DNA of 64,000 nucleotides, from contig DATJTW010000116.1 of assembly GCA_035502995.1 (NCBI GenBank), positions 31,336-95,335 of the forward strand, read 5' to 3'. Source of the DNA: CADEED01 sp035502995. GTDB lineage: Bacteria > Pseudomonadota > Gammaproteobacteria > Steroidobacterales > Steroidobacteraceae. Shown in pieces: positions 17,080 through 25,857 of this stretch (position 1 is the first letter of the stretch; each line of letters begins with the position of its first letter). The notes under the pieces were generated by a model. It did not search any database. It had not been told where the DNA came from and saw only the letters and a list, made by a program, of their open reading frames with translations. The position numbers and the translations under genes are program-made.

Positions 17080-19191
17080 ATGCGTACCTTCCTCCTCCTG
17101 GCGGCCTTGCTGCCCGTCGCGGCGCTCGGCGCGGACGAGACGGATTCACTCGACGAATCGGGACCCGAGGACATCGTGGTGTCCGGCACGCGCGCGCCGA
17201 GCTCCGCCGCCGTCACGCCCGCGAGCGTCTCCCGCCTGTCGGCCGACGAACTCGCGGAGATCGCGTCGCGCCACCAGGCGGACGCCCTGAACCGCAACGC
17301 CGGCGTCTACATCCAGCGCGGCAACGGCGCGGAAAGTCTCGTCGCCATCCGCTCGCCCGTGCTGGCCGGCGCCGGCGCCTGTGGCGCCTTTCTCGTCGCC
17401 GAGGACAGCCTGCCGATCCGGCCGGTGGGCTTCTGCAACCTCAACGAAATGTTCGAGCTCAACTACGAGCAGGCCGATCGCATCGAAGTGTTGCGCGGGC
17501 CGGGCTCCGCGTTGTTTGGCGCCAGCGCCGTCCACGGGATCGTGAACGTGTTGACGCCCGATCCGAAGTTCATGGATGCCTTCACGGCAGGCGTCGAGGG
17601 CGGCGCGGATTCGTTCAAGCGGGTCCGTTTCGGTGCCGGCCATGATTTCGGCACGTACTCGGATCCGTCGGTCGGCATCTACGGCGTCGCGACGCGCGCG
17701 CCCGGCTGGCGCGCGGATTCCGGCGTCGACGAGGCCAAGCTGAACCTGCTGACCAATGCATACATCGGCGGCGGCAATCTGCGGGTGCGCGCATCGGGCA
17801 CCGTGCTGAACCAGGAAACCGCCGGGTTCATCCAGGGCTTCGACAGCTACCGCAACGACGCTCTGGCACGCAGCAATCCGAATCCCGAAGCCTTCCGCGA
17901 CGCATCGAGCGCGCGCGTCGCGACGCACTACGATTTCGACGACACGTTCGGCGAGGGCTCGAAGCTCGAGACCGCGCTGCTGTACCGCCGGTCGCGCATG
18001 GATTTCAGCCAGCATTTCCTCGTCGGCAAACCGCTCGAACACAATGCGCAGACGAGTTACTACGCGACGGCGGCGGCAACGGTGCCGTGGGACGAGGTCA
18101 CGCTGCGTGTCGAGGTCGATGGAGAATCCGCGCGTTCGGAGCTGACCGAGTTCCAGTCGGGACCCGCGACCGACGGCACGCCGGCGGCGAACGCGATCCG
18201 TCCCGCCGGGTTTCACTACGACTACACGGTCGATTCGTGGACGGCCGGCACGAGCCTGGGCGTCGAGTACCGGCCGGTGGAGCGATTCACGGCGTCGGCG
18301 ACGCTGCGCGTCGATCAAACTACCTACGACTACGACAACCACATGCTGGCCGGGAACACCGACCAGAACGGCGTGCGTTGCGGCGTGGCAGGTTGTTTGT
18401 ACGCGCGGCCGGCGGATCGCGACGATTCGTTCCACAACGTCGCGCCGCGTGTCACGTTGGCCTGGCGTCCGACGTGGTCCCAGCTCGTGTACGTGAACGC
18501 ATCGACGGGCTACCGTCCGCCGGAGATGACCGAGATGTATCGGCTGCAGCGCCAGCAGTCCGTGGCGGATCTCGACAGCGAACGGCTCGACTCCGTCGAA
18601 GCCGGCTGGAAGATCCGCGGCCCCGGCTCGCAGCTGAGCCTGGCGGTGTACGAGATGAACAAGCGCCACGTGATCCTGCGCGACACGAACGGCTTCAACG
18701 TCAGCAACGGTTCGACGCGCCACCGCGGCATCGAGTACGAGCTCACGTTCCGCCCCCGCTTGTTCGCGCTGCCCTGGCAGGTCGCGTTCACCGGTTCCGT
18801 CGCGCGCCACCAATACACCTTCTCGCGCTCGATCGAAGGCGGCGAAACCATCATCGACGGCAACGACGTCGATACCGCGCCGCGCAATCTGCATAACGTC
18901 AGCGTCAGCGTTCCGTTCGGTGCGACAGAGGAGTTTCGACTCGGGATCAACTGGAACTACGTGGGCGCCTACTTCCTCGATGCAGCCAACACCGCGAAGT
19001 ACCCGGGACACCAGGTCACGGGCCTGAGCCTGTCGTGGCGCGCGCCGCGCGACCTGCGTTTGCACCTGTCGGTCGACAACGTGTTCGACACCGCGTATGC
19101 CGACCGCGCCGACTTCGCTTTCGGCAACTACCGTTATTTCCCGGGACGCGGCCGCGCCGCGTTCCTCTCCGTCGACTACACCCACGAGTAA
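17080..19191 (+). CDS. TonB-dependent outer-membrane receptor
   Basis: 703 residues from ATG 17080, giving the signal peptide MRTFLLLAALLPVAALGADE; an upstream GTG at 17059 would spoil it. A TonB box region 'EDIVVSGTRAPSS' leads into the plug ('ALNRNAGVYIQRGNGAESLVAIRSPVL', 'DRIEVLRGPGSALFGASAVHGIVNVLT') and a long beta-barrel. The plug is closer to the BtuB/heme-type (group of outer-membrane receptors with 'GVYIQRG...ESLVAIRSP') than to the ferrisiderophore type at 12191. The ligand is unknown. The C-terminus is YTHE rather than an aromatic final residue, slightly unusual. A TGATAAT half-site precedes the start, too weak to call a Fur box. Confidence 0.9.
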   Translation: MRTFLLLAALLPVAALGADETDSLDESGPEDIVVSGTRAPSSAAVTPASVSRLSADELAEIASRHQADALNRNAGVYIQRGNGAESLVAIRSPVLAGAGACGAFLVAEDSLPIRPVGFCNLNEMFELNYEQADRIEVLRGPGSALFGASAVHGIVNVLTPDPKFMDAFTAGVEGGADSFKRVRFGAGHDFGTYSDPSVGIYGVATRAPGWRADSGVDEAKLNLLTNAYIGGGNLRVRASGTVLNQETAGFIQGFDSYRNDALARSNPNPEAFRDASSARVATHYDFDDTFGEGSKLETALLYRRSRMDFSQHFLVGKPLEHNAQTSYYATAAATVPWDEVTLRVEVDGESARSELTEFQSGPATDGTPAANAIRPAGFHYDYTVDSWTAGTSLGVEYRPVERFTASATLRVDQTTYDYDNHMLAGNTDQNGVRCGVAGCLYARPADRDDSFHNVAPRVTLAWRPTWSQLVYVNASTGYRPPEMTEMYRLQRQQSVADLDSERLDSVEAGWKIRGPGSQLSLAVYEMNKRHVILRDTNGFNVSNGSTRHRGIEYELTFRPRLFALPWQVAFTGSVARHQYTFSRSIEGGETIIDGNDVDTAPRNLHNVSVSVPFGATEEFRLGINWNYVGAYFLDAANTAKYPGHQVTGLSLSWRAPRDLRLHLSVDNVFDTAYADRADFAFGNYRYFPGRGRAAFLSVDYTHE

Positions 19192-19195
19192 TCGC

Positions 19196-19945
19196 GTGTT
19201 CTCACTCTACGGCGTCTCGGTATTGCTCACGATCGCGTGCGTGGTCCACTGCATCCGCACGCGCCAGGTCGCGACGTGGATCTGGATCCTCATGGTGCTC
19301 ACGATGTTCCCGCTGATCGGCCCCATCGTTTATTTCTGCGCGATCGTGCTGCCCGACATGATGGGCACGCGCTCCGGCCGCAAGGCGGTGCGCGGCCTGC
19401 GCGACACGTTCAACCCGGAAGGCGACCTGCGCCGGCTGGAGAACGACGTGAAGGTGTCGGGCGACGTGCAGTCGCGGCAGCGGTATGCCGATGAACTCGT
19501 GCGGCTCGGCCGGACCGCCGAGGCAGTCGACGTCTATAAGACTTGTCTGACAGGATTTTTCGCCGACGATCCCAAGCTGCTGCTCGGCTACGCGCGCGCG
19601 CAGTTCGCGGCGGGAGACGCGCCCGGGGCCCGGCAGACGCTGGACGAGCTGATCCGCAAGAATCCGGACTTCAAATCGGCCGAGGGACACCTGCTGTATG
19701 CCCGCGCGCTGGAGAGCGAAGGCGACCTCGAGAAGGCGCTGAGCGAGTACGCGACGCTGGCGGGCTACTTCCCGGGTGCCGAAGCCGCGGTGCGGTACGC
19801 GAAGCTGTTGAAACGACAGGGCCAGGCCGGGCCGGCGAAGATGGTGCTGGAAGGCCTGCTGGACCGCGCGAAGTACGCGCCGCCGCATTACAAGCGGGCG
19901 CAGCGCGAGTGGCTGGACGAAGCCGAGACGGAACTGAAGGGTTGA
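19196..19945 (+). CDS. Membrane-anchored TPR-repeat protein
   Basis: 249 residues from GTG 19196, four bases after the receptor stop. Two N-terminal membrane helices (about 4-22 and 28-50; 'IWILMVLTMFPLIGPIVYFCAIV') resemble the phospholipase D nuclease N-terminal anchor, followed by a cytosolic run of TPR-like helices (about 80-240; for example 'LLGYARAQFAAGDAPGARQTLDELIRKNPDF'). It probably scaffolds a partner at the inner membrane. Co-transcription with the TonB receptor is likely. No enzymatic motif is visible. Confidence 0.75.
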   Translation: MFSLYGVSVLLTIACVVHCIRTRQVATWIWILMVLTMFPLIGPIVYFCAIVLPDMMGTRSGRKAVRGLRDTFNPEGDLRRLENDVKVSGDVQSRQRYADELVRLGRTAEAVDVYKTCLTGFFADDPKLLLGYARAQFAAGDAPGARQTLDELIRKNPDFKSAEGHLLYARALESEGDLEKALSEYATLAGYFPGAEAAVRYAKLLKRQGQAGPAKMVLEGLLDRAKYAPPHYKRAQREWLDEAETELKG

Positions 19946-19969
19946 CTCGCCCGTTTCCCGCACCCACGA

Positions 19970-20002
19970 AAAAGGGGACGCCCGTCAGGTGCGTCCCCTT
20001 TT
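19970..20002. terminator. Intrinsic-type terminator made from the GGGGAC repeat
   Basis: AAAAGGGGACGC (19970-19981) and GCGTCCCCTTTT (19991-20002) form a perfect 12-pair stem with a 9-base loop, ending in a short T-run on the plus strand after the TPR gene. A related half-copy (GTACGTCCCCATTTCC) follows to 20038. Confidence 0.75.
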
Positions 20003-20048
20003 GTGACACTGGAAACAGGGTACGTCCCCATTTCCGATGTCATAAAGC

Positions 20049-20243
20049 CTACTTCTTGCGGTTGATGGAGCGGAACGACACTCCTTCCATCATCGCCTTG
20101 TAGCGGACCGCGCCCGGCGAACGGCCCAGCTTCTGCGCGGCGACCCGCGCCGAAACCCTCGACTTCGCGAAGGCGCGCAGCTTCTTCATGTCGCCTGCGG
20201 ACCATTCGCGCATGTGCCGAGCACCTTTCTTCTTGGCTGCCAT
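20049..20243 (-). CDS. Small basic Myb/SANT-like helix-turn-helix protein (paralogue 1)
   Basis: 64 residues, strongly basic. It reads 'EWSAGDMKKLRAFAKSRVSARVAAQKLGRSPGAVRYKAMMEGV', a Trp followed by three short helices with a 'AAxxLGRSxGAVxYKAxxEG' recognition part, like Myb/SANT and GcrA-type DNA-binding folds. A paralogue lies at 29845-30081 with the same core. It is probably a nucleoid-associated or regulatory DNA-binding protein; this is inference from the motif. Lys-rich ends (MAAKKKGA and NRKK) support nucleic acid binding. It stands alone. Confidence 0.72.
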   Translation of the reverse strand: MAAKKKGARHMREWSAGDMKKLRAFAKSRVSARVAAQKLGRSPGAVRYKAMMEGVSFRSINRKK

Positions 20244-20382
20244 TCCGGATTCCTCTCGCTTCGGGTGGGAAAAGTGAGGGGGCTAGTCTAACAACAATAC
20301 CCCGGGTCGGAGTCAATCGTCGCCGGACGCAGACAGTGAAGGAAATCGCCTATCAACCTTGGAAGACTCCTTACAACAATCG

Positions 20383-21219
20383 CTAGACGAGTTTGATGGT
20401 CTTCGGATCGAAGTTCGCGGCCGGGAACCGCAGCGGCAGCTGCTCGAGCTCGTAGATCAGCACTTGTGAGACCGCGAAATCGCGGAACCACTTGCGGTTT
20501 GCGGGAATTACGTACCAGGGCGCGTGGTCGGTCGAACAGCGGGCAAACATCGATTCGAAGGCGCGCGTGTAGGCCGGCCACTGCTGCCGCTTCTCCAGAT
20601 CGCCGGTATCGAATTTCCAGTTCTTGCGGCGGTCGTTGAGGCGTTCCTGGAACCGCGCCTTCTGCTCGTCCTTGCTGATGTGCAGGAAAATTTTTACAAC
20701 GCGCGTGCCGCAGGCGTCGAGCAGGCGCTCGAATTCGTTGATCTGGTCGTAACGGCGGCTCCAGACGTCCTCGGGAACGAGATCGTTGACGCGCACGATC
20801 AGGACGTCTTCGTAATGCGAACGGTTGAAGACCGCGATCTCGCCCCGCGCCGGTGCATGTTTGTGGATGCGCCAGAGGTAGTCGTGACGCAGCTCCTCGG
20901 CGCTCGGCGCCTTGAACGCGGTCACGGTGCAGCCCTGCGGATTGAACGCGCCGAACACGCGGCGGATGGTGCTGTCCTTGCCGCCGCCGTCGATGGCCTG
21001 CAACGCGATCATCATCGCGAACCGGCCGTCGGCGTACATCTTGTACTGCAGCTCCTCGAGCCGGGACAGGTTCTCGGTGGTCGCGGCGACGGCCTTGTCC
21101 TTCTCCTTGTCCCAGCCGAACGTGCGCTCGGCATCGGCGTCGGCGAGCTTGGGCCGCGATCCGGGCCGCACCCGCAGGCGGTCGGGCAGATCGCGGCGCG
21201 GAACGGGACGTTGGCTCAT
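20383..21219 (-). CDS. ppk2: Polyphosphate kinase 2 family protein
   Basis: 278 residues. PPK2 enzymes transfer phosphate between polyphosphate and nucleotides. The Walker A loop DGGGKDS (77-83) and the Walker B/lid segment 'FNRSHYEDVL' (131-140) are intact, followed by the lid arginines in 'QKARFQERLNDRRKNWKF'. Length and single-domain form fit short PPK2 proteins that phosphorylate nucleoside mono- or diphosphates from polyphosphate; the exact class cannot be fixed by eye. The start ATG overlaps the stop of agmatine deiminase (ATGA), which decides the start and shows translational coupling. Confidence 0.92.
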   Translation of the reverse strand: MSQRPVPRRDLPDRLRVRPGSRPKLADADAERTFGWDKEKDKAVAATTENLSRLEELQYKMYADGRFAMMIALQAIDGGGKDSTIRRVFGAFNPQGCTVTAFKAPSAEELRHDYLWRIHKHAPARGEIAVFNRSHYEDVLIVRVNDLVPEDVWSRRYDQINEFERLLDACGTRVVKIFLHISKDEQKARFQERLNDRRKNWKFDTGDLEKRQQWPAYTRAFESMFARCSTDHAPWYVIPANRKWFRDFAVSQVLIYELEQLPLRFPAANFDPKTIKLV

Positions 21220-22307
21220 CGGGGCACCTGCTGGGTGATGCAATGGATGTTGCCGCCGCCTAACAGGATCTCGCGGGCGGGTACGCCCACGACCTGGCGG
21301 CCGGGGAACGCGCGCTTGAGCTTCGCGGCGGCGGAACGGTCGGTCTTCTTGTCGAGCAGGGGCATCACGATGCCCTTGTTCGCGATGTAGAAGTTCACGT
21401 AGCTGCCGGCGAGGCGCATCCCGGCGCTGCGGCGGTGCGAGGTGTCGCGCAGCAGCAGCGTCGCGGCCTCTTCCGCCGTGAACTCGAGCGGGCCCGGCAT
21501 CGGCAGCTTGATCACGTCGAACGCGCGGCCGCGCGCGTCGCGCGCATGCCGCAGCCGCTCGAGCGCGTCGCGCGAATGCTCGTGCTGCGGATCCGCCGGA
21601 TCGTCGGCCCAGTGCAGCGCGACGACGCCGGGCTTCACGAAGCAGGCCATGTTGTCGACGTGGCCGTCGGTCTCGTCCTCGACGACGCCCTGGCCCAGCC
21701 AGACGACGTGGCGCACGCCCAGGTAATCACGCAGCAGCACCTCGATGTCGGTGCGCGAGAGGTGCGGATTGCGGTTCGGATTGAGCAGGCATTGTTCGGT
21801 GACCAGCGCGGTGCCCTGCCCGTCCACGTGGATCGCGCCGCCCTCGTTGATGAACGGCGCCCGGTACCGGTCGTGCCCCTCCATCTCGAGCACCTTCTGC
21901 GCGACGGCGTCGTCCTTGTCCCAGGGGAAGTACAGGCCGCCGTGCAATCCGCCCCAGGCATTGAAGTGCCAGTCGACGCCGCGTTTGACGCCCCTGGCGT
22001 TGGTCACGTACGTCGGGCCGACGTCGCGCATCCACGCGTCGTCGTGCGAGATCTCGACGACGCGCACTTGCGGCGGCAGCTGCGTGCGCGCGAACTCGTA
22101 GTGGCTGGCCGATACGCCGACGCTGACCGGCTCGAAGCGCGCGATGGCAGTGGCGACGTCCGCGAACGCCCGTTGCGCGGGCAATGCGCCCTCGCGCCAG
22201 TTGTCGGGCCGTTCCGGCCAGAGCATCCAGCAGCCGGCGTGCGGCGCGTACTCCGCCGGCATGGCGAAGCCATCCGCGGCGGGCGTGGAATCGAGTGTCT
22301 TTGGCAT
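21216..22307 (-). CDS. aguA: Agmatine deiminase
   Basis: 363 residues. AguA converts agmatine to N-carbamoylputrescine and ammonia, the first step from agmatine to putrescine. The family signatures are present: 'ISHDDAWMRDVGPTYV' (about 88-103), 'FNAWGG', 'NEGGAIHVDGQGT', 'VEDETDGHVDNMACF' and the catalytic cysteine in 'GGGNIHCITQQVPR' (Cys356, eight residues from the end). The usual partner, N-carbamoylputrescine amidase (aguB), is not adjacent; instead a PPK2 gene overlaps its stop. It is divergent from icd across 77 bases. Confidence 0.95.
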   Translation of the reverse strand: MPKTLDSTPAADGFAMPAEYAPHAGCWMLWPERPDNWREGALPAQRAFADVATAIARFEPVSVGVSASHYEFARTQLPPQVRVVEISHDDAWMRDVGPTYVTNARGVKRGVDWHFNAWGGLHGGLYFPWDKDDAVAQKVLEMEGHDRYRAPFINEGGAIHVDGQGTALVTEQCLLNPNRNPHLSRTDIEVLLRDYLGVRHVVWLGQGVVEDETDGHVDNMACFVKPGVVALHWADDPADPQHEHSRDALERLRHARDARGRAFDVIKLPMPGPLEFTAEEAATLLLRDTSHRRSAGMRLAGSYVNFYIANKGIVMPLLDKKTDRSAAAKLKRAFPGRQVVGVPAREILLGGGNIHCITQQVPR

Positions 22308-22384
22308 GGGTGGGGCGGGATTCTACTGAAGATGGCTGTGTTAGCATCCCGGCCCCTCCGTCCGCCCGAGAAAGAACCGCAACG

Positions 22385-23695
22385 ATGGCCACTCCGACGA
22401 GTCCCAAGGTCAGCCCGCCCGCCGGCGGCGCCAAGATTTCGATCCAGAACGGCAAGCTCCAGGTCCCGGACCAGCCGATCATCCCGTTCATCATCGGTGA
22501 CGGCACCGGCCCCGACATCTGGAACGCCAGCGTCCGCGTGATGGATGCGGCCGTGCAGAAGGCCTACGGCGGCAAGAAGAAGATCCACTGGCTCGAGGTG
22601 TACGCGGGCGAGAAATCGTTCAACCTCTTCAAGAACTGGCTGCCCGACGAAACCGTCGAGGCCTGCCGCGAATACCTGGTCTCGATCAAGGGACCGCTGA
22701 CCACGCCGGTCGGCGGCGGCATCCGCTCGCTGAACGTCGCGCTGCGCCAGTTGTTAGACCTGTACGTCTGCCTGCGCCCGGTGCGCTGGTTCAAGGGCGT
22801 GCCCTCGCCCGTCAAGGCGCCCGAGAAGGTCGACATGGTGATCTTCCGCGAGAACACCGAAGACATCTACGCCGGCATCGAATTCGAACACGGCACCGAG
22901 GACAACAAGAAGTTCAAGGAGCTGTTCAAGCAGGCGTTCCCGAAGGCGTACGCGAAGATCCGCTTCCCGGAGACGTCGGGCATCGGCTTCAAGCCCGTGT
23001 CGCAGGAAGGCACCGAGCGCCTGTTCAAGGCGGCGCTCGAGTACGCGGTGATCAACAAGCGCCGCAGCGTCACCATCGTCCACAAGGGCAACATCCAGAA
23101 GTTCACCGAGGGCGCGTTCCGCAACTGGGCGTACGCGTTGGCGGAGAGCGGCGAGTTCGCCTCGAAGTTCTACACGTGGGAACAGTGGGGCCGCACGAAG
23201 GCCGCCTCCGGCGAGAAGGCCGCGAACGACGAACAGGCCGCGGCGCTGAAGAGCGGCAGGATCCTGGTGAAGGACGCCATCGCCGACATCGCGCTCCAGC
23301 AGGTGCTGACGCGCCCGGATGAGTTCGACGTGATCGCCACGACGAATCTCAACGGCGACTATCTCTCCGACGCGCTGGCCGCGCAGGTCGGCGGCATCGG
23401 CATCGCGCCGGGCGCCAACATCAACTACGTCACGGGTCATGCCGTGTTCGAAGCGACGCACGGCACCGCGCCGAAGTACGCCGATCTCGACAAGGTGAAC
23501 CCGGGTTCGGTGATCCTGTCGGGCGAGATGATGCTGCGTTACCTGGGCTGGACCGAAGCCGCCGACGCGATCATCAGCGCGATGGACAAGACGATCGGCC
23601 AGAAGACCGTGACCTACGACTTCGCCCGCCTCATGGACGGCGCGAAGGAAGTGAAGTGCTCCGAATTCGGCGACGCGCTCATCCGGAACATGTAG
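22385..23695 (+). CDS. icd: NADP-dependent isocitrate dehydrogenase
   Basis: 436 residues from ATG 22385. It oxidises isocitrate to 2-oxoglutarate in the TCA cycle. Sequence follows the Escherichia coli type closely: substrate loop 'GGGIRSLNVALRQLLDLYVCLRP' containing the serine that AceK phosphorylates in E. coli, 'VIFRENTEDIYAGIE', 'VTIVHKGNIQKFTEGAF', 'DVIATTNLNGDYLSD' and 'HGTAPKYADLDKVNPGS' plus 'TVTYDFARLMDGAKEVK', whose Lys, Tyr and Arg residues give NADP preference. A strong palindromic terminator follows the TAG stop. Confidence 0.97.
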   Translation: MATPTSPKVSPPAGGAKISIQNGKLQVPDQPIIPFIIGDGTGPDIWNASVRVMDAAVQKAYGGKKKIHWLEVYAGEKSFNLFKNWLPDETVEACREYLVSIKGPLTTPVGGGIRSLNVALRQLLDLYVCLRPVRWFKGVPSPVKAPEKVDMVIFRENTEDIYAGIEFEHGTEDNKKFKELFKQAFPKAYAKIRFPETSGIGFKPVSQEGTERLFKAALEYAVINKRRSVTIVHKGNIQKFTEGAFRNWAYALAESGEFASKFYTWEQWGRTKAASGEKAANDEQAAALKSGRILVKDAIADIALQQVLTRPDEFDVIATTNLNGDYLSDALAAQVGGIGIAPGANINYVTGHAVFEATHGTAPKYADLDKVNPGSVILSGEMMLRYLGWTEAADAIISAMDKTIGQKTVTYDFARLMDGAKEVKCSEFGDALIRNM

Positions 23696-23727
23696 GGGAC
23701 ATCCTTCGTTTGCCGCGGCTCCGCCGC

Positions 23728-23766
23728 AAAAAAGGGGACAGTGCGTTCAGCACTGTCCCCTTTTTT
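23728..23766. terminator. Perfect 17-pair terminator after icd (GGGGACAGT repeat form)
   Basis: AAAAAAGGGGACAGTGC (23728-23744) and GCACTGTCCCCTTTTTT (23750-23766) pair perfectly around loop GTTCA, with a six-T run. An outer pair, ACATCC..CGTTTGC near 23699 and GCAAACG.TGGATGT near 23770-23784, encloses it, so the whole element is a nested palindrome. It should end icd transcripts. Confidence 0.88.
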
Positions 23767-23888
23767 CAGCAAACGATGGATGTACCCATTGCTCTAGTGG
23801 CACGCCCTGGTTCGCCAAACTTTCGACCGGGCTCCCGAACCTTGCGCCGTTCCGACTGACCCGCTCCGGATCCTCCAGCCCACGCCCC

Positions 23889-25835
23889 CTAGTTAGCCGC
23901 CCCCCGCGTCTCACCCCCCACCTTCGCATTCACCCCCAGAAACGCATCCAGCTTCGTCAGCAACGTCTGCCTAAACTCGAACCGCGACAGCGAATGGTCG
24001 CCATCCTCGATCACAACCAGCTCCACCTTCTTGTCCGCCCCCTTCAGCGCCCGCGCCATGCGCTTGCTCTGATCGACGTTGACCTGGATGTCGTTGTCTC
24101 CGTGCACCAGCAGCACCGGCACCTTGATCTTCTCCGCCGCGCGTAGCGGCGAACCCGCGCGCATCTCCGACACGTCGTCGCCGTACGTGTATTCCGAGCG
24201 CTGCCGGCCACCGTAGAACCGCTGCACCTCGCGCGCCTGCGAACGCAAGTCGGCGACGCCGGCGATACTCACGGCGCAGCGATACAGGTCCGGCTCGCGC
24301 ACGGCGCTCATCAGCGCCGCGTAACCGCCGAAGCTCCAGCCGACGATGCTGGTGTTCGCCGGATCGGCGATGCCCTCGGCGATCGCCCACTTCGTCGCGG
24401 CGGTGATGTCGTCGACCATCACGGTGCCCCAGTTGTGCAGGCCGGCCTCGTACCAGTCGTAGCCATAGCCGATCGAGCCGCGGAAGTTCACCTGGATCAC
24501 CGCGTACCCGCGGCTGGCCATGAACTGCACCATCGGGTCGTAGCCCCAGCTGTCGCGCGCGTGTGGACCGCCGTGCGGATAGACGATCGTCGGCAGGTTC
24601 TTGCCCGTCGAGCCCGCCGGCAGCGTGACGTATCCCGGCAATACCGTCCCGTCCGGTGCCTTGATCTTCACGAACTTCATCGGCGACAGCGTCGCGCCCG
24701 CGAGCGCGGGATTGGCGCTGCCGACGCGCACCAGGTTCCAGTTGTTCGTGTCGAGCACGTAGTAGTTCGACGGGCGCACGTCGGCATGCGACGCGACGAG
24801 CAGCTTCTTGCCGTCGCGCGAGGCGCTGACCACCTCGTTCTCGGCGTCCGGCAGCGCGCGGTCGATCGCGGTGTAGACCGCTTCCGCCTCCGAATCGAAG
24901 AACTTGTGTTTCACGCGGTCGGTTTCGTAGCTGAAGCCGATGATGCGGTGGTCGCCCGGCCAGTACATCGGCTGGGTCACGTCGACGTCCAGGTTCGAGA
25001 ACAGCAGCTGGCGGTCGCTCTTCTCGGTGAGATCCATCTCGAAGATCGCGTCACGGCCGTTGTGACTGGCGCTGACCAGCAGCGTGCCCGGCGTGGGCCC
25101 GAAGCCGATGACGTCGAAATCACCGTCGCCCCACTTCCACTTCGCGAGCGTGCGCCAGCCGCTGTCGGCGTCGTCGCGGGTGATGTACAGGCTCTTGTTC
25201 GAGTCGTAGCCGAAACCGAAGCGCACGACGCCGGCACGGTCCGTGGTCCAGCTGACGATGGGATGGCGCGGACGCTGCACGACGGTCATCAGGCCGGTCG
25301 TGATGTCGAGCGAGTGGACGCTGGGGAAGGGATCGCCGTCCGTCAGCTCGATCAGCACGTGCGTGGGATCGTCCTTCTTCCAGTCGAGGATGTTGTCCTG
25401 GAACTGCGACCCGCCCTTTGCGCCGTTCTGCACGAGCACGCGCGGTTTGTCCTTGCCGGTCACGTCCACCGACACCAGGCGCGACACCGGGTAAGGCTGG
25501 CCGCGCGAGAACTGCGTGCCACGAAAACCGCACAGCAGGCGGTCGTCGCCCTTGAAGCGGCAGTAGCTGAGGTCGAACGAATCGACGCTGGCGCTCATCA
25601 ACCCGGTGCGCTGACGCTTCACCAGGTCAACGTACACGAGCACCCGCTGGTCGTTGATCCGGGTGACGTACGCGACCTTGGTGCCGTCGGGCGAGAGCGT
25701 CGGAAAGCTGAAATCCGTGTCGGCCGCGAAATCGGCCACGGACGGCGGCGCCGCCGGCGCGGTCGACGAAACGAAGAGCGCCGCGCACGCGGCGAGCAGG
25801 TGCGCGATGAACGCGCCGGGTCGGATGGTCGCCAT
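23889..25835 (-). CDS. S9-family prolyl oligopeptidase-type serine peptidase (secreted)
   Basis: 648 residues from ATG 25835, which has GGGAGGG six bases upstream. The signal peptide is MATIRPGAFIAHLLAACAALFVSSTAPAA. Residues about 35-380 are a beta-propeller ('TDFSFPTLSPDGTKVAYVTRIND' and similar blades); about 390-640 are an alpha/beta hydrolase with the triad serine in GWSFGGYAAL, the aspartate in 'LLVHGDNDIQV' and the histidine in 'EDGDHSLSRF'. It should cleave short peptides in the periplasm. A second S9 enzyme lies at 53249. The HDOD gene ends 22 bases upstream on the same strand. Confidence 0.92.
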   Translation of the reverse strand: MATIRPGAFIAHLLAACAALFVSSTAPAAPPSVADFAADTDFSFPTLSPDGTKVAYVTRINDQRVLVYVDLVKRQRTGLMSASVDSFDLSYCRFKGDDRLLCGFRGTQFSRGQPYPVSRLVSVDVTGKDKPRVLVQNGAKGGSQFQDNILDWKKDDPTHVLIELTDGDPFPSVHSLDITTGLMTVVQRPRHPIVSWTTDRAGVVRFGFGYDSNKSLYITRDDADSGWRTLAKWKWGDGDFDVIGFGPTPGTLLVSASHNGRDAIFEMDLTEKSDRQLLFSNLDVDVTQPMYWPGDHRIIGFSYETDRVKHKFFDSEAEAVYTAIDRALPDAENEVVSASRDGKKLLVASHADVRPSNYYVLDTNNWNLVRVGSANPALAGATLSPMKFVKIKAPDGTVLPGYVTLPAGSTGKNLPTIVYPHGGPHARDSWGYDPMVQFMASRGYAVIQVNFRGSIGYGYDWYEAGLHNWGTVMVDDITAATKWAIAEGIADPANTSIVGWSFGGYAALMSAVREPDLYRCAVSIAGVADLRSQAREVQRFYGGRQRSEYTYGDDVSEMRAGSPLRAAEKIKVPVLLVHGDNDIQVNVDQSKRMARALKGADKKVELVVIEDGDHSLSRFEFRQTLLTKLDAFLGVNAKVGGETRGAAN

Positions 25836-25857
25836 GTGTCCCTCCCAGGACGCCAAA

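Noticed and set aside
17146..19185. 679-codon minus-strand frame
   Set aside because: Complement of the second TonB receptor; composition typical of a GC-rich shadow frame.
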